Assembly: GCF_003589595.1 (NCBI RefSeq)
Contig: NW_020654229.1
Location: 2,585,463-2,649,462 of the forward strand
Source: Hyposmocoma kahamanoa
Lineage: Eukaryota > Arthropoda > Insecta > Lepidoptera > Cosmopterigidae
Length of the DNA: 64,000 nt
Direction: 5' to 3'
The first letter of the stretch is position 1. Each line of letters starts with the position of its first letter. Shown here piece after piece: positions 10,836-21,308 of this stretch. The notes beneath the pieces were generated by a model. The model searched no databases. It was not told where the DNA came from and was given only the letters and a program-made list of their open reading frames with translations. Made by a program: the position numbers and the translations under genes.

Positions 10836-10970
10836 GGGACCACTGCTAGTCAGTGGTACCTCAAATCTTTGCATTTTAAAATTCTGAGTGGCATTGCATC
10901 ACTATGCTCAGACGTGTCGTTTACCACCAGTCGCATTTATTCGATTCGTCATTTGATATCATAAAAAAGA
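10836..10970 (+). repeat. SB repeat, diverged 3' half
   Basis: 'agtggtacctcaaatctttg', 'attctgagtggcattgcatc', 'gacgtgtcgtttaccaccag' and 'tcatttgatatcataaaaa' match the SB 3' half with many changes. Confidence 0.65.
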
Positions 10971-11154
10971 TGGAGGCGCTAGAGTCGAATTTTGAAATCA
11001 ACGTTTTCAAATTATCCAAGTCAAATTCAAGTAATCATTTATTTCATAGATAGCAATTTTTACACGAGATAGCGTCATTTTTAAGCTACTGCTCGTTCAC
11101 TGTCCCGACTTCCCTGAAAAGAACGTGCAAGAAACTCTAAAGATTTCTCTTTTC

Positions 11155-11168
11155 AAATAAACTTAAAT
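11155..11168. repeat. Target-site duplication of S1, left
   Basis: aaataaacttaaat, repeated exactly at 11,396-11,409 on the other side of the SINE. Confidence 0.95.
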
Positions 11169-11395
11169 CTGCAACTGCCTCCGTGGCCGAACGGTTACCA
11201 TGCCGGACTGCCACGCAGAGGTCCCAGGTTCGATTCCCGGGCCGGGAGAAATAGTTGTATGGCCTACAATTATTTCTCTCGTGAGTTTGGGTGTAATTTG
11301 TGGTTGTCTATGTGTGTGTCCATGGCACCCGCGACACAGGGTTTCCCTAGTGCGGGGCTATGTTGAGTGTGTGCGTTATTATTATTATTATTATT
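11169..11395 (+). mobile_element. tRNA-derived SINE S1, complete, with TSD
   Basis: A 227-bp SINE. The head resembles a class II (Leu/Ser-type) tRNA 5' half: A box tggccgaacgg at 11,184-11,194 and a perfect B box ggttcgattcc at 11,227-11,237, followed by 'cgggccgggag'. A tRNA-unrelated body follows ('ttatttctctcgtgagttt', 'gtgtgtccatggcacccgcg') and a tail of five to six ATT units. Exact 14-bp duplications flank it, so the boundaries are firm. It lies inside a LINE-C copy and is therefore younger. The (ATT)n tail suggests movement by a LINE with the same tail, such as the one at 35.5 kb; that pairing is an inference. Confidence 0.95.
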
Positions 11396-11600
11396 AAATA
11401 AACTTAAATGCTATAGTTAGTTTTCAATCACATTTGTGTGGAATCTAGACTCATGTTGTCTTTCCATACATATTTGTCTAACACGTAGTCTACAATTTTG
11501 TAATATGACTTTCCAATTAAAATACTTTTAATGTAAGTTTTAAACTTAGGAAATGGTAATCTCAATATATGCTCCGAAATCTTAGAGAAGCTTATTCATT

Positions 11601-12320
11601 TAAAATATCGCATATGTGATGCAGCTACTAAAAAGATTTCACTTTACGAGAGTTCTAAATTTCGTAAATGGATTTTTTTATATCATCTGATCTTATTATG
11701 AAAGCATTATGTTAATTTTCTCCATTATAAGTTATTTCCATGCAATGTAAGAAAACTTTCACACGAACAAAGCAATTTCAATCTAAAACCCAGACAGTAT
11801 GAATGAATTTAATTATATACCCCTCAACGCTAATACATACTCATTAGACGGACTCTAAATACCTAAAAAAAAGAACATGCGGCGAACCACAAAGCTGTAA
11901 AGGACGAAACCGCTGCCTCTTGTTAAAAAAAAAGAAACAACGTTCACGAAAAGATCTTTCGTCTTTCGGTCTTCCAATTTAAAACCATTCGAATTTTTGT
12001 GAACAAAAAACTTATATCCGTCCCGCTTTGACGCATATGGAAAAAAGAGAGAAAAGATCGTGGGTCAATTTAATATCGGAATGTGGTCGCAGTGGGTTGG
12101 GATCCAAGATGGCGGCTTAATGAAGTTAGATTAGAAACAATTGTAATAAAGTATGTATATGAATTGAAATTGATGGTTGGAAAAGCTTTGTGTTCAGAAA
12201 TTGGAATTGGGTTTAATTTTTGTTGTTTATTTATTATTCTTATGTTTGTAGTATAATGCCTAGTGGGAACTGTTATTTGTCAATTTAGAGATTAATTGTT
12301 TTAATAGAAACTATTTCTAA
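11601..12320. other. Unassigned DNA
   Basis: No gene seen. A motif of the type aagatggcggc lies at about 12,107-12,117. Confidence 0.4.
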
Positions 12321-12455
12321 CTAGCTGTTGCCCGCGACTTCGTTTGCGTAATAAGTGCTTCGAGTAGCATAATGTACTATTTATTGGTTCTCCATACAAA
12401 ATTTCATCCCCTATTTTACCCCCTTAAAGATTTATGTTCTTCATAAATATTAGAC
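12321..12455 (+). repeat. Repeat N copy
   Basis: Starts 'aactagctgttgcccgcgac' and runs through 'tattggttctccat' and 'aatttcatcccctatttta'. This opening is shared with 51,100-51,320 and, inverted, with 24,440-24,645. It is a very common interspersed repeat in Lepidoptera, of uncertain class and non-coding. Confidence 0.75.
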
Positions 12456-12465
12456 TTAGATCCCA

Positions 12466-12890
12466 TCTATGTCTGTGGACCAGTGCGACAAGGACGGCTT
12501 CACAAAGGTGGTGAAGAGGAAGAAGAAGCCCACCAGCCGCAATCTGTGTAGCACAGCACCGACAGGATCGAACTTTCTGTACCTACATTACTTCACGAAG
12601 TCTGAGGGGATAGTGGAGTACATCAGGCTAAAAGCGAGTCCCGCCACAACGTGAATTTTAATTCGCTTGTGGTGAGAGTGCCGACCGTACATATGTCGAC
12701 CTTCTTCTTCTGAAGGAAGAGTTTTGGCCGAAGGGTGTCATATATCGGCGATTCCGCGGCTGGTTACCTGACACCGGATTGCGTCACACGTCGCCGACAA
12801 GTGCGATTCGTGTCAGTTATTTAGTTTATTATATTGTTATATCAAAATGGTATGTGTGTTACTTAATAGTCTTAATGTAGTAGTAATAAT
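12466..12890 (+). pseudogene. LINE ORF1-like (gag-like) relic
   Basis: From the ATG at 12,469 the frame reads DGFTKVVKRKKK and then CSTAPTGSNFLYLHYFTKSE, then GIVEYIRLKA and stops at 12,652. Beyond, in shifted frames, come VNFNSLVVRVPT and EEFWPKGV. This order (basic KRK patch, a cysteine-threonine segment, an LHY..T repeat, VRVP, FWPKG) is what I recognise from ORF1 proteins of Lepidoptera CR1/Jockey-type LINEs. A piece between TGSNF and LYLHY appears deleted, since the two are fused. It is a broken relic with no ORF2 attached. A distal fragment of the same type lies at 3965. Confidence 0.6.
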
Positions 12891-13077
12891 GTGTCCTTAA
12901 GGGTTGATACTACTTCAGCTCGAATTCTAATTTTAATACGGTTCATTTTGCTATGGTCGATCGGCAGGGTTACTGGCTTTATTTCAGCATTTTTTTTTTA
13001 CAAACGAATTTAAGGCCATTTGAAAAAATGTACATCGTATCGTATCGTATACGTGTTCTAAAAAAAATAGGTATATG

Positions 13078-13455
13078 CTTAGAATAATAACGCATAGAAA
13101 CCTAGTCCGCACACGCTAAGTGAGGCAAATTGAAGCGCTCCCAATGGGCCTACACGAGCGGGCGGGCCTTCCGTGCTCAAGGTCAACTTGCACCGCGAAC
13201 AGCTCAAGAATTTTAGCTAAAAATGACGAAATGTGCGGTAAATGAGTGTAAAAATACGTCAGACAAACATAAAATAGACACTAACATCACATTCCACAAG
13301 GAAGTAACGCGTTTCAACTTGTATTTTTATATAAATATTCACTAAAACCAAAAATGAACCTACTACTAAAACTAGCCTACATGAATTTGATTTTTGCCTC
13401 ACTTGTGACAGTTCGTTTGATATGAAACTATCATTCTATGCGTTATTATTGTAAG
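13078..13455 (+). mobile_element. MITE-C copy 1, 8-bp TSD, THAP exon remnant
   Basis: A 378-bp element. Its ends are 'cttagaataataacgcatag' and the near-perfect complement ending 'cgttattattgtaag'. It is flanked by the perfect 8-bp duplication ggtatatg (13,070-13,077 and 13,456-13,463). Two other copies lie at 16,453 (inverted) and 47,598 (inverted, long). Inside is the start of a THAP-type protein (13,223-13,345). An 8-bp duplication plus a THAP domain points to the P-element superfamily or to a THAP-bearing hAT; the sequence does not decide between them. Confidence 0.93.
13223..13345 (+). pseudogene. THAP-domain first-exon remnant in MITE-C
   Basis: A 40-codon frame from ATG 13,223 to TAA 13,343. 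It begins MTKCAVNEC (Cys at residues 4 and 9, spacing C-x4-C) and continues to NITFHKE at residues 21-27. That is the N-terminal third of a THAP C2CH zinc finger, in which two Cys are followed by a conserved F-H before the intron found in many THAP genes. Directly after the GAA of KE comes gtaacg, a plausible splice donor, so residues 28-40 may be intron read-through. The distal Cys and His of the finger are absent. The frame is kept in all three copies, with an I-to-R change at residue 18 in the 16.5 kb copy. Confidence 0.65.
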
Positions 13456-13650
13456 GGTATATGTATACATAATAGGTACCTATTAAATACGACGATAAGT
13501 TTGTGTTTTTTTTCTACCGTGTAAATTTTTACGAATCGCGTTTTCAAACCGTGTAGTAATCAGTGTACATCGTCAATTTTACTATATTTTCTTTCCAAAG
13601 CGATTGGTTCAACACTTTCACTTTTATGTGGAATCAACCAGTCATTTTAA

Positions 13651-14240
13651 TTTGAATACACGTATTATATATAAGAATATATAATACATGGGTCGTGAGG
13701 ACTGAATTACATGAATAAAAAAAATCTATACAAAAATTCATCAATAGTGGTTTCGCAGTTTAAGGGTTACTTTAGCGTTTATAATATTGGTATAGATTTA
13801 CACAAACAAACACGATAAAGACTTCTACTATATCTTTAATTGGTTTCTCTTGATCACAACTTGACAACACCATATTGTACTCGGATCATATATGGCGGAC
13901 CTCGCGAGGGCGCTCGTAAAGCTTGTAAAGTAGAATTACTTAAAATATTATAATGAAATTATATTTATAAAAATTTTACATTAATTTACTTAAACATGTT
14001 ATGATCGTGTGACATTTAAATGTCACTTACAAATTTTAATAAAAGCATCTTGCTTGATTTTTGTTATTTTTTAAATTTATTGTTACAAATTCTGCTACCA
14101 TTTACTTGCAAGGGCGCTCGTGACAAATTCTCAAATCGAGAAAATAAATGTTTAAAACAGTGAAATGGTAGAAATTTTCTCTTACGGTAACATATATACT
14201 TTATCTACATAGGACTAAAATAAAAACAGTCGTGGATAGA
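13651..14240. other. Unassigned DNA
   Basis: No gene. The short phrase agggcgctcgt occurs twice, near 13,909 and 14,112. Confidence 0.4.
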
Positions 14241-14526
14241 CATTGACTTACAATTATATGGACGTCGGGTCCGCGCTAAAAAGTGTCCGAACTTATAGGG
14301 CGTTAAAATCGTAAACAGAGCGTCATTCAAGCTTTAGTCTTCGTTTGTTCGACTGACAGCGAAGCAAGCAAAATTAGGCAGTACTGCGATGACATTACAA
14401 TTTAAATTCAACGTTTTAGCTTTTTCATATTCCTTTACATGTCACTACGTTTAAATAGGTTGACTTGGGACATTTTTTTCGTGGTTTTTGTATTAGACCC
14501 GTCGTCCATTTATTTGTAAGTCAATG
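14241..14526 (+). mobile_element. MITE-B copy 2, 8-bp TSD
   Basis: 286 bp, the same length as copy 1 and differing at only a few positions. It starts 'cattgacttacaa' and ends 'gtaagtcaatg', flanked by the perfect duplication tggataga at 14,233-14,240 and 14,527-14,534. Confidence 0.93.
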
Positions 14527-15910
14527 TGGATAGATGTCTTTTCCTGATTGCGGAAAATGTCATATGCGCCCTGGCAAATAAAGGCTGCAAATTAGTCAAT
14601 GCAGTAAAATAATTATGAAACCTTAACATAATGTCCTGTCAAATATTGCCATAGTCAACTATTGGGACAATATATATTTTGTCTGTCGTACACTGGTACA
14701 ATTTTGTGGAGAACTGGAATATTTTAATAATGCTATGATTATCAAATTTTATAGTTCCTAGAAGATAAATAAGAAAGTGACAGTCCAAATATAGTGACTT
14801 GTTAGTCTTTTTTCTATTCTATTTTATATTCTACATAGTATATACAATAAAGTAATTTTTCTCAGAAAAAGAAACCTTTAAAAAGGGTGTGAACAAGACA
14901 CGGTCAGGGTCAAGTGTTCGAAATTCGAATGCTATTCAATGTCGGTACCCCACTGCGATTGACATGGCTCTAGCATAATGCATTTTAACATTTAATTTTA
15001 TGTAAGTTCAAGTGTAAACATTGACTGGTAAAAACGTTTATTAATTTGTAGAATTGATTTTATTGATGCACTTACAACTTTGCTAAGATATATGCAGAAC
15101 AACCCGCCCGCAATAATTATTTGATTAAACGTCAACAAGTTAAAAAATATAATATATTAGAATGTAGAATATAATACAGAATATGTCCTGATTTTGTTTG
15201 ACAAACAAAAACTACTTATTTAATTTCCTTATTCGCTAACACCTATGTCTTAATTTAAAAGACTTTTCTTTCGAAAATTCTTAAAAGTTGTCAGCCACGA
15301 TCCTACACCCACTATTCAATTTGAATAAAGAAGTTTTTTCTTTTTAAAGGCAAAGGTATGGGGTACTAACCGCACAGCCTCTTGAGACTGAACTCGAGTG
15401 TGGGATGTTCTCATTTTGAATTCCATTTTGTAACTTTTTAATTTTTTATTCTTTTTCGGAAGACTAACAATGGCCGGTGCACTGTGTAGCTTGACTTCAA
15501 TTTTTATAATAAAAAAAAAACCACAGACAAGACAAAATATTAAAACTGACGCCGAGCCTATGAATTTACACTGTTAAAGTACAAATAAACTTTGTTTCAT
15601 TATTGATTGCTCATTCTTTGCAAATAAATACGACGTATTTTACAAATAATACAAATTAAAAATAAAAACTGTTTTTTAAGCTGTTATGATAAGCGCTAAT
15701 TTATTTTTATATTTTCCCTTTCTCTTACAGTGCAAATTAGATCGATAGCACCAATGAACACTACGTCAGCTTAATTTTTTGACCTGTTCTGTTTTTATTT
15801 TGTTTTTTGATTATTTTTCGAATTTTGTTTTTTATTTTTTTCTCAAAATTTGGGGAGCGTAATATTAGTAAATATATATATATATATGTATATATAATTA
15901 CAAAAAATAA
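14527..15910. other. Unassigned DNA
   Basis: No gene. It ends with a (TA)n run near 15,868-15,898. Open frames on the minus strand from 15,761 are low-complexity and overlap the SINE that follows. Confidence 0.4.
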
Positions 15911-16190
15911 AGTTAGCGTAGGTACCGAGGTAACTGAGTGAATTTTCTTCACTTTCATAGATTTCTGCAGATGGGGAAAAAAGTCGTTGAAAACAGATCT
16001 GCAACCAGCACACAGACAAATTCGTAGGATCTGCTGGTTCGCTCCGTATATCAGTTGGGAGAACGTCGGCCACGGTATGAACTCGGTGGTTCGAGTCCAG
16101 CCGTATCGACGCAATTTTTCACAGTGTTCGTTAGTTGTATTAATAACTATAACAAACTATTGGAGTAATTTCACAAAAGAATAATAATTG
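15911..16190 (+). mobile_element. tRNA-derived SINE S2, copy 2
   Basis: Markers in order: 'catagatttctgcagatggg', 'aaaaaagtcgttgaaa', 'aattcgtagga', 'gctggttcgctccgta', a perfect B box ggttcgagtcc at 16,088-16,098, 'gtattaataact' and 'tggagtaatttcac'. The A-box region is altered (cgtatatcagttggg). Confidence 0.75.
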
Positions 16191-16284
16191 AATATTATGA
16201 TAGCAAAACATCGTGCGGTTTAAGTAACTTAATATTACATCAGATAGAATTTATTTTCACTAGAAAAAGGCCTTTTGGAAAACA

Positions 16285-17077
16285 TTTTTTTTTAAGCTCG
16301 AATTCTATTTTCTTGGGTCGAGCGGCAAGGACAAACTTTATATCAGAATGTATTTTTTCACCAACGGAATTAAAGCCTTTGAAAAATGTATATCGTATAC
16401 TATACGTATTCTATTTAGGACAGTTGATATATAAAAAAAACATTGGTGTATGCTTAGAATAATAACGCATAGAATGATAGTTTCATATCAAACGAACTGT
16501 CACAAGTGAGGCAAAAATCGTATTCATGTAGGCTAGTTTTAGTAGTAGGTTAATTTTCGGTTTTAGTGAATATTTATATAAAAATACAAGTTGAAACGCG
16601 TTACTTCCTTGTGGAATGTGATGTTAGTATCTCTTTTATGTTTGTCTGACGTATTTTTACACTCATTTACCGCACATTTCGTCATTTTTAGCTAAAATTC
16701 TTGATCTGTTCGCGGTGCAAGTTGACCTTGAGCACTGAAGGCCCGCCCGCTCGTGTAGGCCCTTTAGGCGCGCTTCAATTTGCTTCAAATCACTTGCGTG
16801 CAATCAAATCACTTAGCGTGTGCGGACTAGGTTTCTATGCGTTATTATTCTACGGGTGTATGTAAAGTACCTATTGAATACGGCGGTTTTCTTGTCAAAT
16901 TTCGAGGTAAGATTGTGTTTTTTTTCTATCGTGAAAATTTTTAGGACTCGTGTTTTCACACCGTATAGTAATCAGTGTATAACCCTCAATTTTACTAAAT
17001 ATTTTTTTCCAAGTTTGATTCAACACTTTCACTCTTATGCGGAATCAATTAAAGCCATTTGAGGTTGTATAGACGCG
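16285..17077 (+). repeat. Repeat G, copy 3 (split by MITE-C)
   Basis: 'aagctcgaattctatttt', 'tatatcgtatactatacg', 'cagttgatat' and 'cattggtgtatg', then MITE-C inverted, then 'gtaaagtacctattgaatac', 'cacaccgtatagtaatcagt' and 'gccatttgaggttgtataga'. The right edge at about 17,077 is directly followed by a LINE relic. Confidence 0.8.
16453..16854 (-). mobile_element. MITE-C copy 2 (inverted), 8-bp TSD
   Basis: A 402-bp copy in the opposite orientation to copy 1, with the perfect duplication ggtgtatg at 16,445-16,452 and 16,855-16,862. The THAP remnant lies on the minus strand, 16,685 down to 16,563. The insertion point in repeat G is homologous to that of copy 1. Confidence 0.93.
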
Positions 17078-17084
17078 CAATAGT

Positions 17085-17701
17085 AATATTGCGCCGAAAA
17101 TCAGACCGAACTTAATTTCTCTAGAAAAAGGCAAATTTGTCCTTAAACATTTTGAACTTTATTCCCCCATTACCATAGTAAAACGAAATAATCGCGGCTT
17201 AAACAAACTAAAATTACCCTTTTCTACCCTAAGATTATATAGGACAGGATCTCACTCTATGGCAATCCAAATATTTAATGCTGTACCAAATAGTATAAAA
17301 AGTCAACCAAATATAAAAAAGTTTGAAAATCACCTCAAAAAATATCTTCTGGACAACGCATTTTATACATTACAAGATTTTTTCTCAGAAAATAACACTC
17401 AAATACTGTACTAGTTTTGAATTGTTTAATGTAAGTTTTATTTTTGATATTGGGTAATTATATGACAATTTTTTTTTTTAATTACTATTATTATATTGAC
17501 TATTTTAGTAATGTATAATTTTTGACAATAAATATGACATGTAATGTAATAGATATGTAAATGGAATATTGTAAAGTGTGCTCTCTCTCAGACGTTGCAA
17601 CGCCCTACCGGGGTGCTATATGTATAAGGAAAAAATGTAAAATTTAGATCTAAGAAAACCATGTAGCAAGCAATGAATAAATAAATAAATAAATAAATAA
17701 G
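17085..17701 (+). pseudogene. LINE reverse-transcriptase C-terminus with (AATA)n tail
   Basis: From about 17,135 the frame reads FVLKHFELYSPITIVKR, then RLYRTGSHSMAIQIFNAVP, then NSIKSQPNIKKFENHLKKYL and ends LDNAFYTLQDFFSENNTQ before the stop at 17,411. 'Y..R......A.....N.LP..I......FK..LK..L' is the usual end of RT proteins in several LINE clades. The 3' UTR follows, ending in a tandem aata tail at 17,676-17,701, so the element is 5'-truncated with its 3' end intact. Confidence 0.65.
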
Positions 17702-18447
17702 GCTTACTGGAAAACTTGTTCTTCTATATTCTAGCTCATAAAAAACCCAGCCAATCTTTAATAAAAATCCAGCTTTACATAGAAATGCATCTGAATTCCC
17801 CGAGGAATACCGATCGATCTATCCTGGAATTTATCATAAAATATTGTGACATTACAACTGTCAATTTTGATCGATTGCATATGACGTATTGTCAATTAAC
17901 AACAATGTGATTTAAATATATAGAATGACGCACGCAATTGCCACATAACGTCTGCCTCAAATGTGCAAAGATTGCTTCTTAAAGATGGCTTACTGAAGCT
18001 TTGTTTTCGTAATACAAATGAAACTAAAATAGAAAAAAAGGTTAAATAATCTAAAATACAACGGCTTCAATCTATTAACAAGAACATTTAGAGCAACGAC
18101 AAGTTCCAAACAAAACACTACGAACAACAAACATCACTATGGCCGCGTAATTCAAAATATCTTTTGAAAAGAATATCAAAAATTACGTTACATAATTTTA
18201 TTTTTCAAAATGGCGTTGCTGCCGCCGGAGGTTTTATTAAATAAGATGAAAGTACAGTCATTGCTCTTAAGTTAACTCCACGCGTGCTTGTGTACTTTCT
18301 AACTGCGGATTATTTTAATTTAAATCAAATTTATATTAATGATTCGACTGGGCTTTGATGCGATGATGGAGTTTATTTATTTATGATGGTTTATTTTAAA
18401 CAAGAAGAATGAACGAATGAGATTACTACAGAAAATTATAATTTGAT
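17702..18447. other. Unassigned DNA
   Basis: No gene seen. An extended GCCAT-type motif with a GC-rich neighbour (aaaatggcg, ttgctgccgccgg) lies at 18,207-18,230. Confidence 0.4.
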
Positions 18448-18575
18448 ATTGAAACTATATATATTTGAATCTTCCAGTAGCAGTAGAGGTTCATGTGGAA
18501 GAGTTCGTCTAAGGAAGTACTGCCTTAACTATTTCTGCCTCCAAGCAATGTGAGCATTACCGCGTTCAGGTAGAG
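18448..18575 (+). repeat. SB repeat, 5' half
   Basis: 'ttgaaactatatatatttga', then 'cttccagtagcagtagaggt', 'tcgtctaaggaagtactgcc' and 'aagcaatgtgagcattacc'. The leading block also precedes SB at 21,308, so it belongs to the repeat. Confidence 0.7.
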
Positions 18576-18879
18576 GTGCCAGATACCTACTGATTTATCA
18601 TTTCCGGGACATTTCTTCTAGGGTACGGGAGACGGGTCGTCTACTATTAGAACTAATTTGTTAGATGGCCATCTGTCTAATTTGACGGTCATAACATTGT
18701 TTTCTGTCATCTATTGGAAGTTTTTAATAGTTAAAAATTTTACGTCCTTCGCAATCAATATTTCGACATTTCTTCGCACGACTACATCGCTGTGTCTGGG
18801 AGACTTCTTAGGACTCTAATAAGTTTCATCATCAGGTCAAGGGAAAAAGGTATCTTCTATAATTCAGTGTTAGTCTCCT

Positions 18880-19275
18880 CGTTTACCTTGGTTTGCAGAG
18901 TGCGACTATGGTAGAAAAATGGTTGGCATCGTAAGGATGAGAACCGGACACGTTTTTGTTAAACAGTTTTGCTTGAAAAAAAAAAAACAGTTCTCCTAAT
19001 TGCGAGTGTGGAGTAGTGGAAGATGCACATCATTTGTTACTGGAATGTGTCCGGTACGAACAGAGGGCGGCGTTGATGAGAGACCTGCAGATCAACCGAA
19101 CATCCTTAGATGCTATAAATTGTATATTAAGCAATGCCCACACGAAACAGGCAAAAAGACTTGCTATTTGTTGGATCGGCTAGCCAACAGCGCCGCCCAG
19201 AAATGTAAGCTATAGTTTAGGGTACGATGGAGCTGGCATATACATTGTATAAAAGTTCCTAAATAAATAAAGGTA
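18880..19275 (+). pseudogene. LINE C-terminus with CCHC-type motif
   Basis: On the plus strand RMRTGHVFVKQF (near 18,930) is followed by SPNCECGVVEDAHHLLLECV and RYEQRAAL. The C-x-C ... H-x4-C arrangement is the zinc-knuckle-like C-terminus of R1/Jockey/I-type LINE ORF2 proteins. A poly-A stretch at 18,978-18,989 breaks the frame between the two parts. A related copy lies on the minus strand at 43,965-44,225. Relic. Confidence 0.65.
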
Positions 19276-19361
19276 AAATAAAAATTTAGTATTTGGCATG
19301 CGGGCCAGTAAAGTCTAATTATTGGACATGGGACAAGACGAAAAATTCCGGGACAATCACG

Positions 19362-19510
19362 GATTTCGGTCGCAGTGGCAGTGTCCGTCAGATTTTTGCG
19401 AATTAAAGCTCTGAGTGGCACTGCCACTGTTATGGACAGGCGTGTCGCATACCACTAGGTACACGACTTGTATGTCCCGTTACTTTGGTATCGTAAATAA
19501 TTTAAAAAAT
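19362..19510 (+). repeat. SB repeat, 3' half
   Basis: 'ggtcgcagtggcagtgtccg', 'aaagctctgagtggcactgc', 'ttatggacaggcgtgtcgc' and 'tcccgttactttggtat'. Confidence 0.7.
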
Positions 19511-19784
19511 ATATAAAATTGGTATATATATTTTTTTTTCAAACAAATTAACGTTTCCTGGGACTTGTATAAAGAGCACGATACGTGGTTTGTTTGATGA
19601 TATCAATTTGATTTAATTTAAACGCCCTGTCGAGTGTGAGATCGTCTTAAAACCTAGCAAAGTACAATGGGAATGGGCCTAAACCCCCAAAGTACGACTA
19701 CATTAAAATGCATTAAATATATTTACACACTTCATGACCAAGTAAAAACGTAATTTGGATTTTTTAAAGTATTTTTTTTACTCA

Positions 19785-20915
19785 TGTATATTTTAATCTG
19801 TCAATTATAATTTCATAAACCACATCACAAAAGCGCTCTTTTTAGCTCCGAATCAAAATTCTATTGTCTACGGTAAGCGCTCCTGAACTGCAGAATCTCA
19901 TTAGAAGAACTAGAGTGAGTTAAAACAACAGAACGTCGTATTTTTACTAATTAAAAGAGTCTCCTTAAACACGTCACTGCGTTTCTGAACAGAATAACGT
20001 CACTAAGGGTTCTTGGATTCGCTCTGGGCCTTTTGGGGGGAAAAGTGTCGTTTTTATTTTGACTTTCAATTATTTTGTGAAATCTAGTTTAAAGTGGAAT
20101 AGGATAGTGCTATTGTGCCTTACTCGAAGATTAAAATGCGAAATTATACGAATGTCGAACTAAAATACCCGTATCGGCCCGTTCTATGGAATCCCGAGTG
20201 AATCCAAACACGCCGCCTCAAATTGCCTATCATCTTTGTGGCGGCCATATTTACAGAAACATAATTAAACGAAGACATGGCTCTAAGGACTTATATCCAA
20301 GCCAAAATTATTAATAAATAAATTTAAGGGTTCTTCTTCTTCTTCTATTCCTCGCTCCGTTTATTTCAAGTTTCTGTTTTTAGTGCTAAGAAACTTAAAT
20401 TATAAAACTTATTTATTTAAATATCTGTAACGGTCATCGTATATCGTGTTGTTTTGAATTGTTCCAGAAGCCGGAATAGACTAAAGAGCAGTGTTAATTA
20501 ATTAAACATCTAAAAAACGAATGTGTAACTGCCATGATTGACACGACATTGGCAAAACTCTTCAAGGGAAGCCTGAAACTTAAAAATAGATGTACGACAC
20601 TATATTTGTGAAACTAGTATGTCATACATTACATGTACGAAGGCGTAACCATTTGGCAAAAAATAACTATTTGAAAACAATATAAAACACAACGCTATTC
20701 AAAGTCACAGGCTGTTTCTATTCCATCTCTTTGGTTTTATGTTTCGCAGCGTTTGTTTGGCTGTCGCACGAGTTTGTTATCGAGAAATAATCTTTAAATA
20801 TCGGTTGTGTTTGATTATTTTTAATTTACTTGTAGAAAAAGCATTGCATGCAATAATTACATAGTTAGGTCTTAAAATCTCGTACCTATTACCTAAGTAC
20901 TAGACCTTAAGAACC
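19785..20915 (+). repeat. Repeat H, long copy
   Basis: Both ends match 60,530-60,985. On the left: 'cataaaccacatcacaaaag', 'aaaattctattgtct', 'aacgtcgtattttt'. On the right: 'tttctattcca', 'ctttggtttt', 'ggttgtgttt', 'acatagttaggtcttaaaat'. Between about 19,960 and 20,690 this copy has some 700 bp that the other lacks. That middle holds no recognisable protein and includes a gtggcggccat motif at about 20,237. Confidence 0.6.
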
Positions 20916-21227
20916 TTTATTATACAACGACTGCATAAAATACTGTTTGTAGATTCTGTAAGATCATTATATAGCGCTACTGGTAAGGAAGAGTAAGTTG
21001 TGTTGTAAGTTGTGCACTGCATCCGGTTTGTATTCATTCCGAGACTATACTAATCTAGGAACCTCAGACCCACTTTAAATGTCGCTTGTGCACTAAGTCC
21101 TATTCGAATCCCAGAAAATACGAATAACGCTTGCACACCTAGAGATAAAACGATCCCTTTGACATTTCGGATTTTCATTTGTCGAATTCCAACCTAATAT
21201 GAATCGGATATAGAGCGAAAATGCTTT

Positions 21228-21308
21228 TAAGGGGACGGGCACAGTGGCAGTGCCTCCAAGACCTATGCGATTAAAAGCTTTAAGTGACACTGCAACTGTT
21301 ATGGATAG
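21228..21308 (+). repeat. SB repeat fragment
   Basis: 'gggacgggcacagtggcagt', 'gcgattaaaagctttaagtg' and 'actgcaactgttatggatag'. Confidence 0.7.

Larger units (their letters stand above)
11018..11600 (-). mobile_element. LINE-C 3' end, split by SINE S1
   Basis: A minus-strand LINE-C end: the degenerate tail 'caagtcaaattcaag', then 'taagctactgctcgttcact', 'gtgtggaatctagactc', 'ttgtaatatgactttccaat', and the start of the C-terminal frame at 'atatatgctccgaaatctt'. SINE S1 interrupts it at 11,169-11,395. Confidence 0.85.
12905..13650 (+). repeat. Repeat G, copy 2 (split by MITE-C)
   Basis: 'cttcagctcgaattct', 'gccatttgaaaaaatgtaca' and 'cgtatcgtatac', then MITE-C, then 'gtacctattaaatacg', 'gtagtaatcagtgtac' and 'caacactttcactttta'. 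The right border block gccatttgaggttgt is degenerate here (cagtcattttaatttg). Confidence 0.75.

Noticed and set aside
11172..11245. Possible tRNA gene (A and B boxes perfect)
   Set aside because: No matching acceptor stem closes the structure, and it is the head of a 227-bp SINE with target duplications.
14100..14130. Repeated agggcgctcgt (13.9 and 14.1 kb) as a transposon pair
   Set aside because: Only about 11 bases match and no further structure supports it.
15761..16114. 117-codon minus-strand frame
   Set aside because: It is antisense to SINE S2 and ends in low-complexity isoleucine/tyrosine and lysine/asparagine runs.
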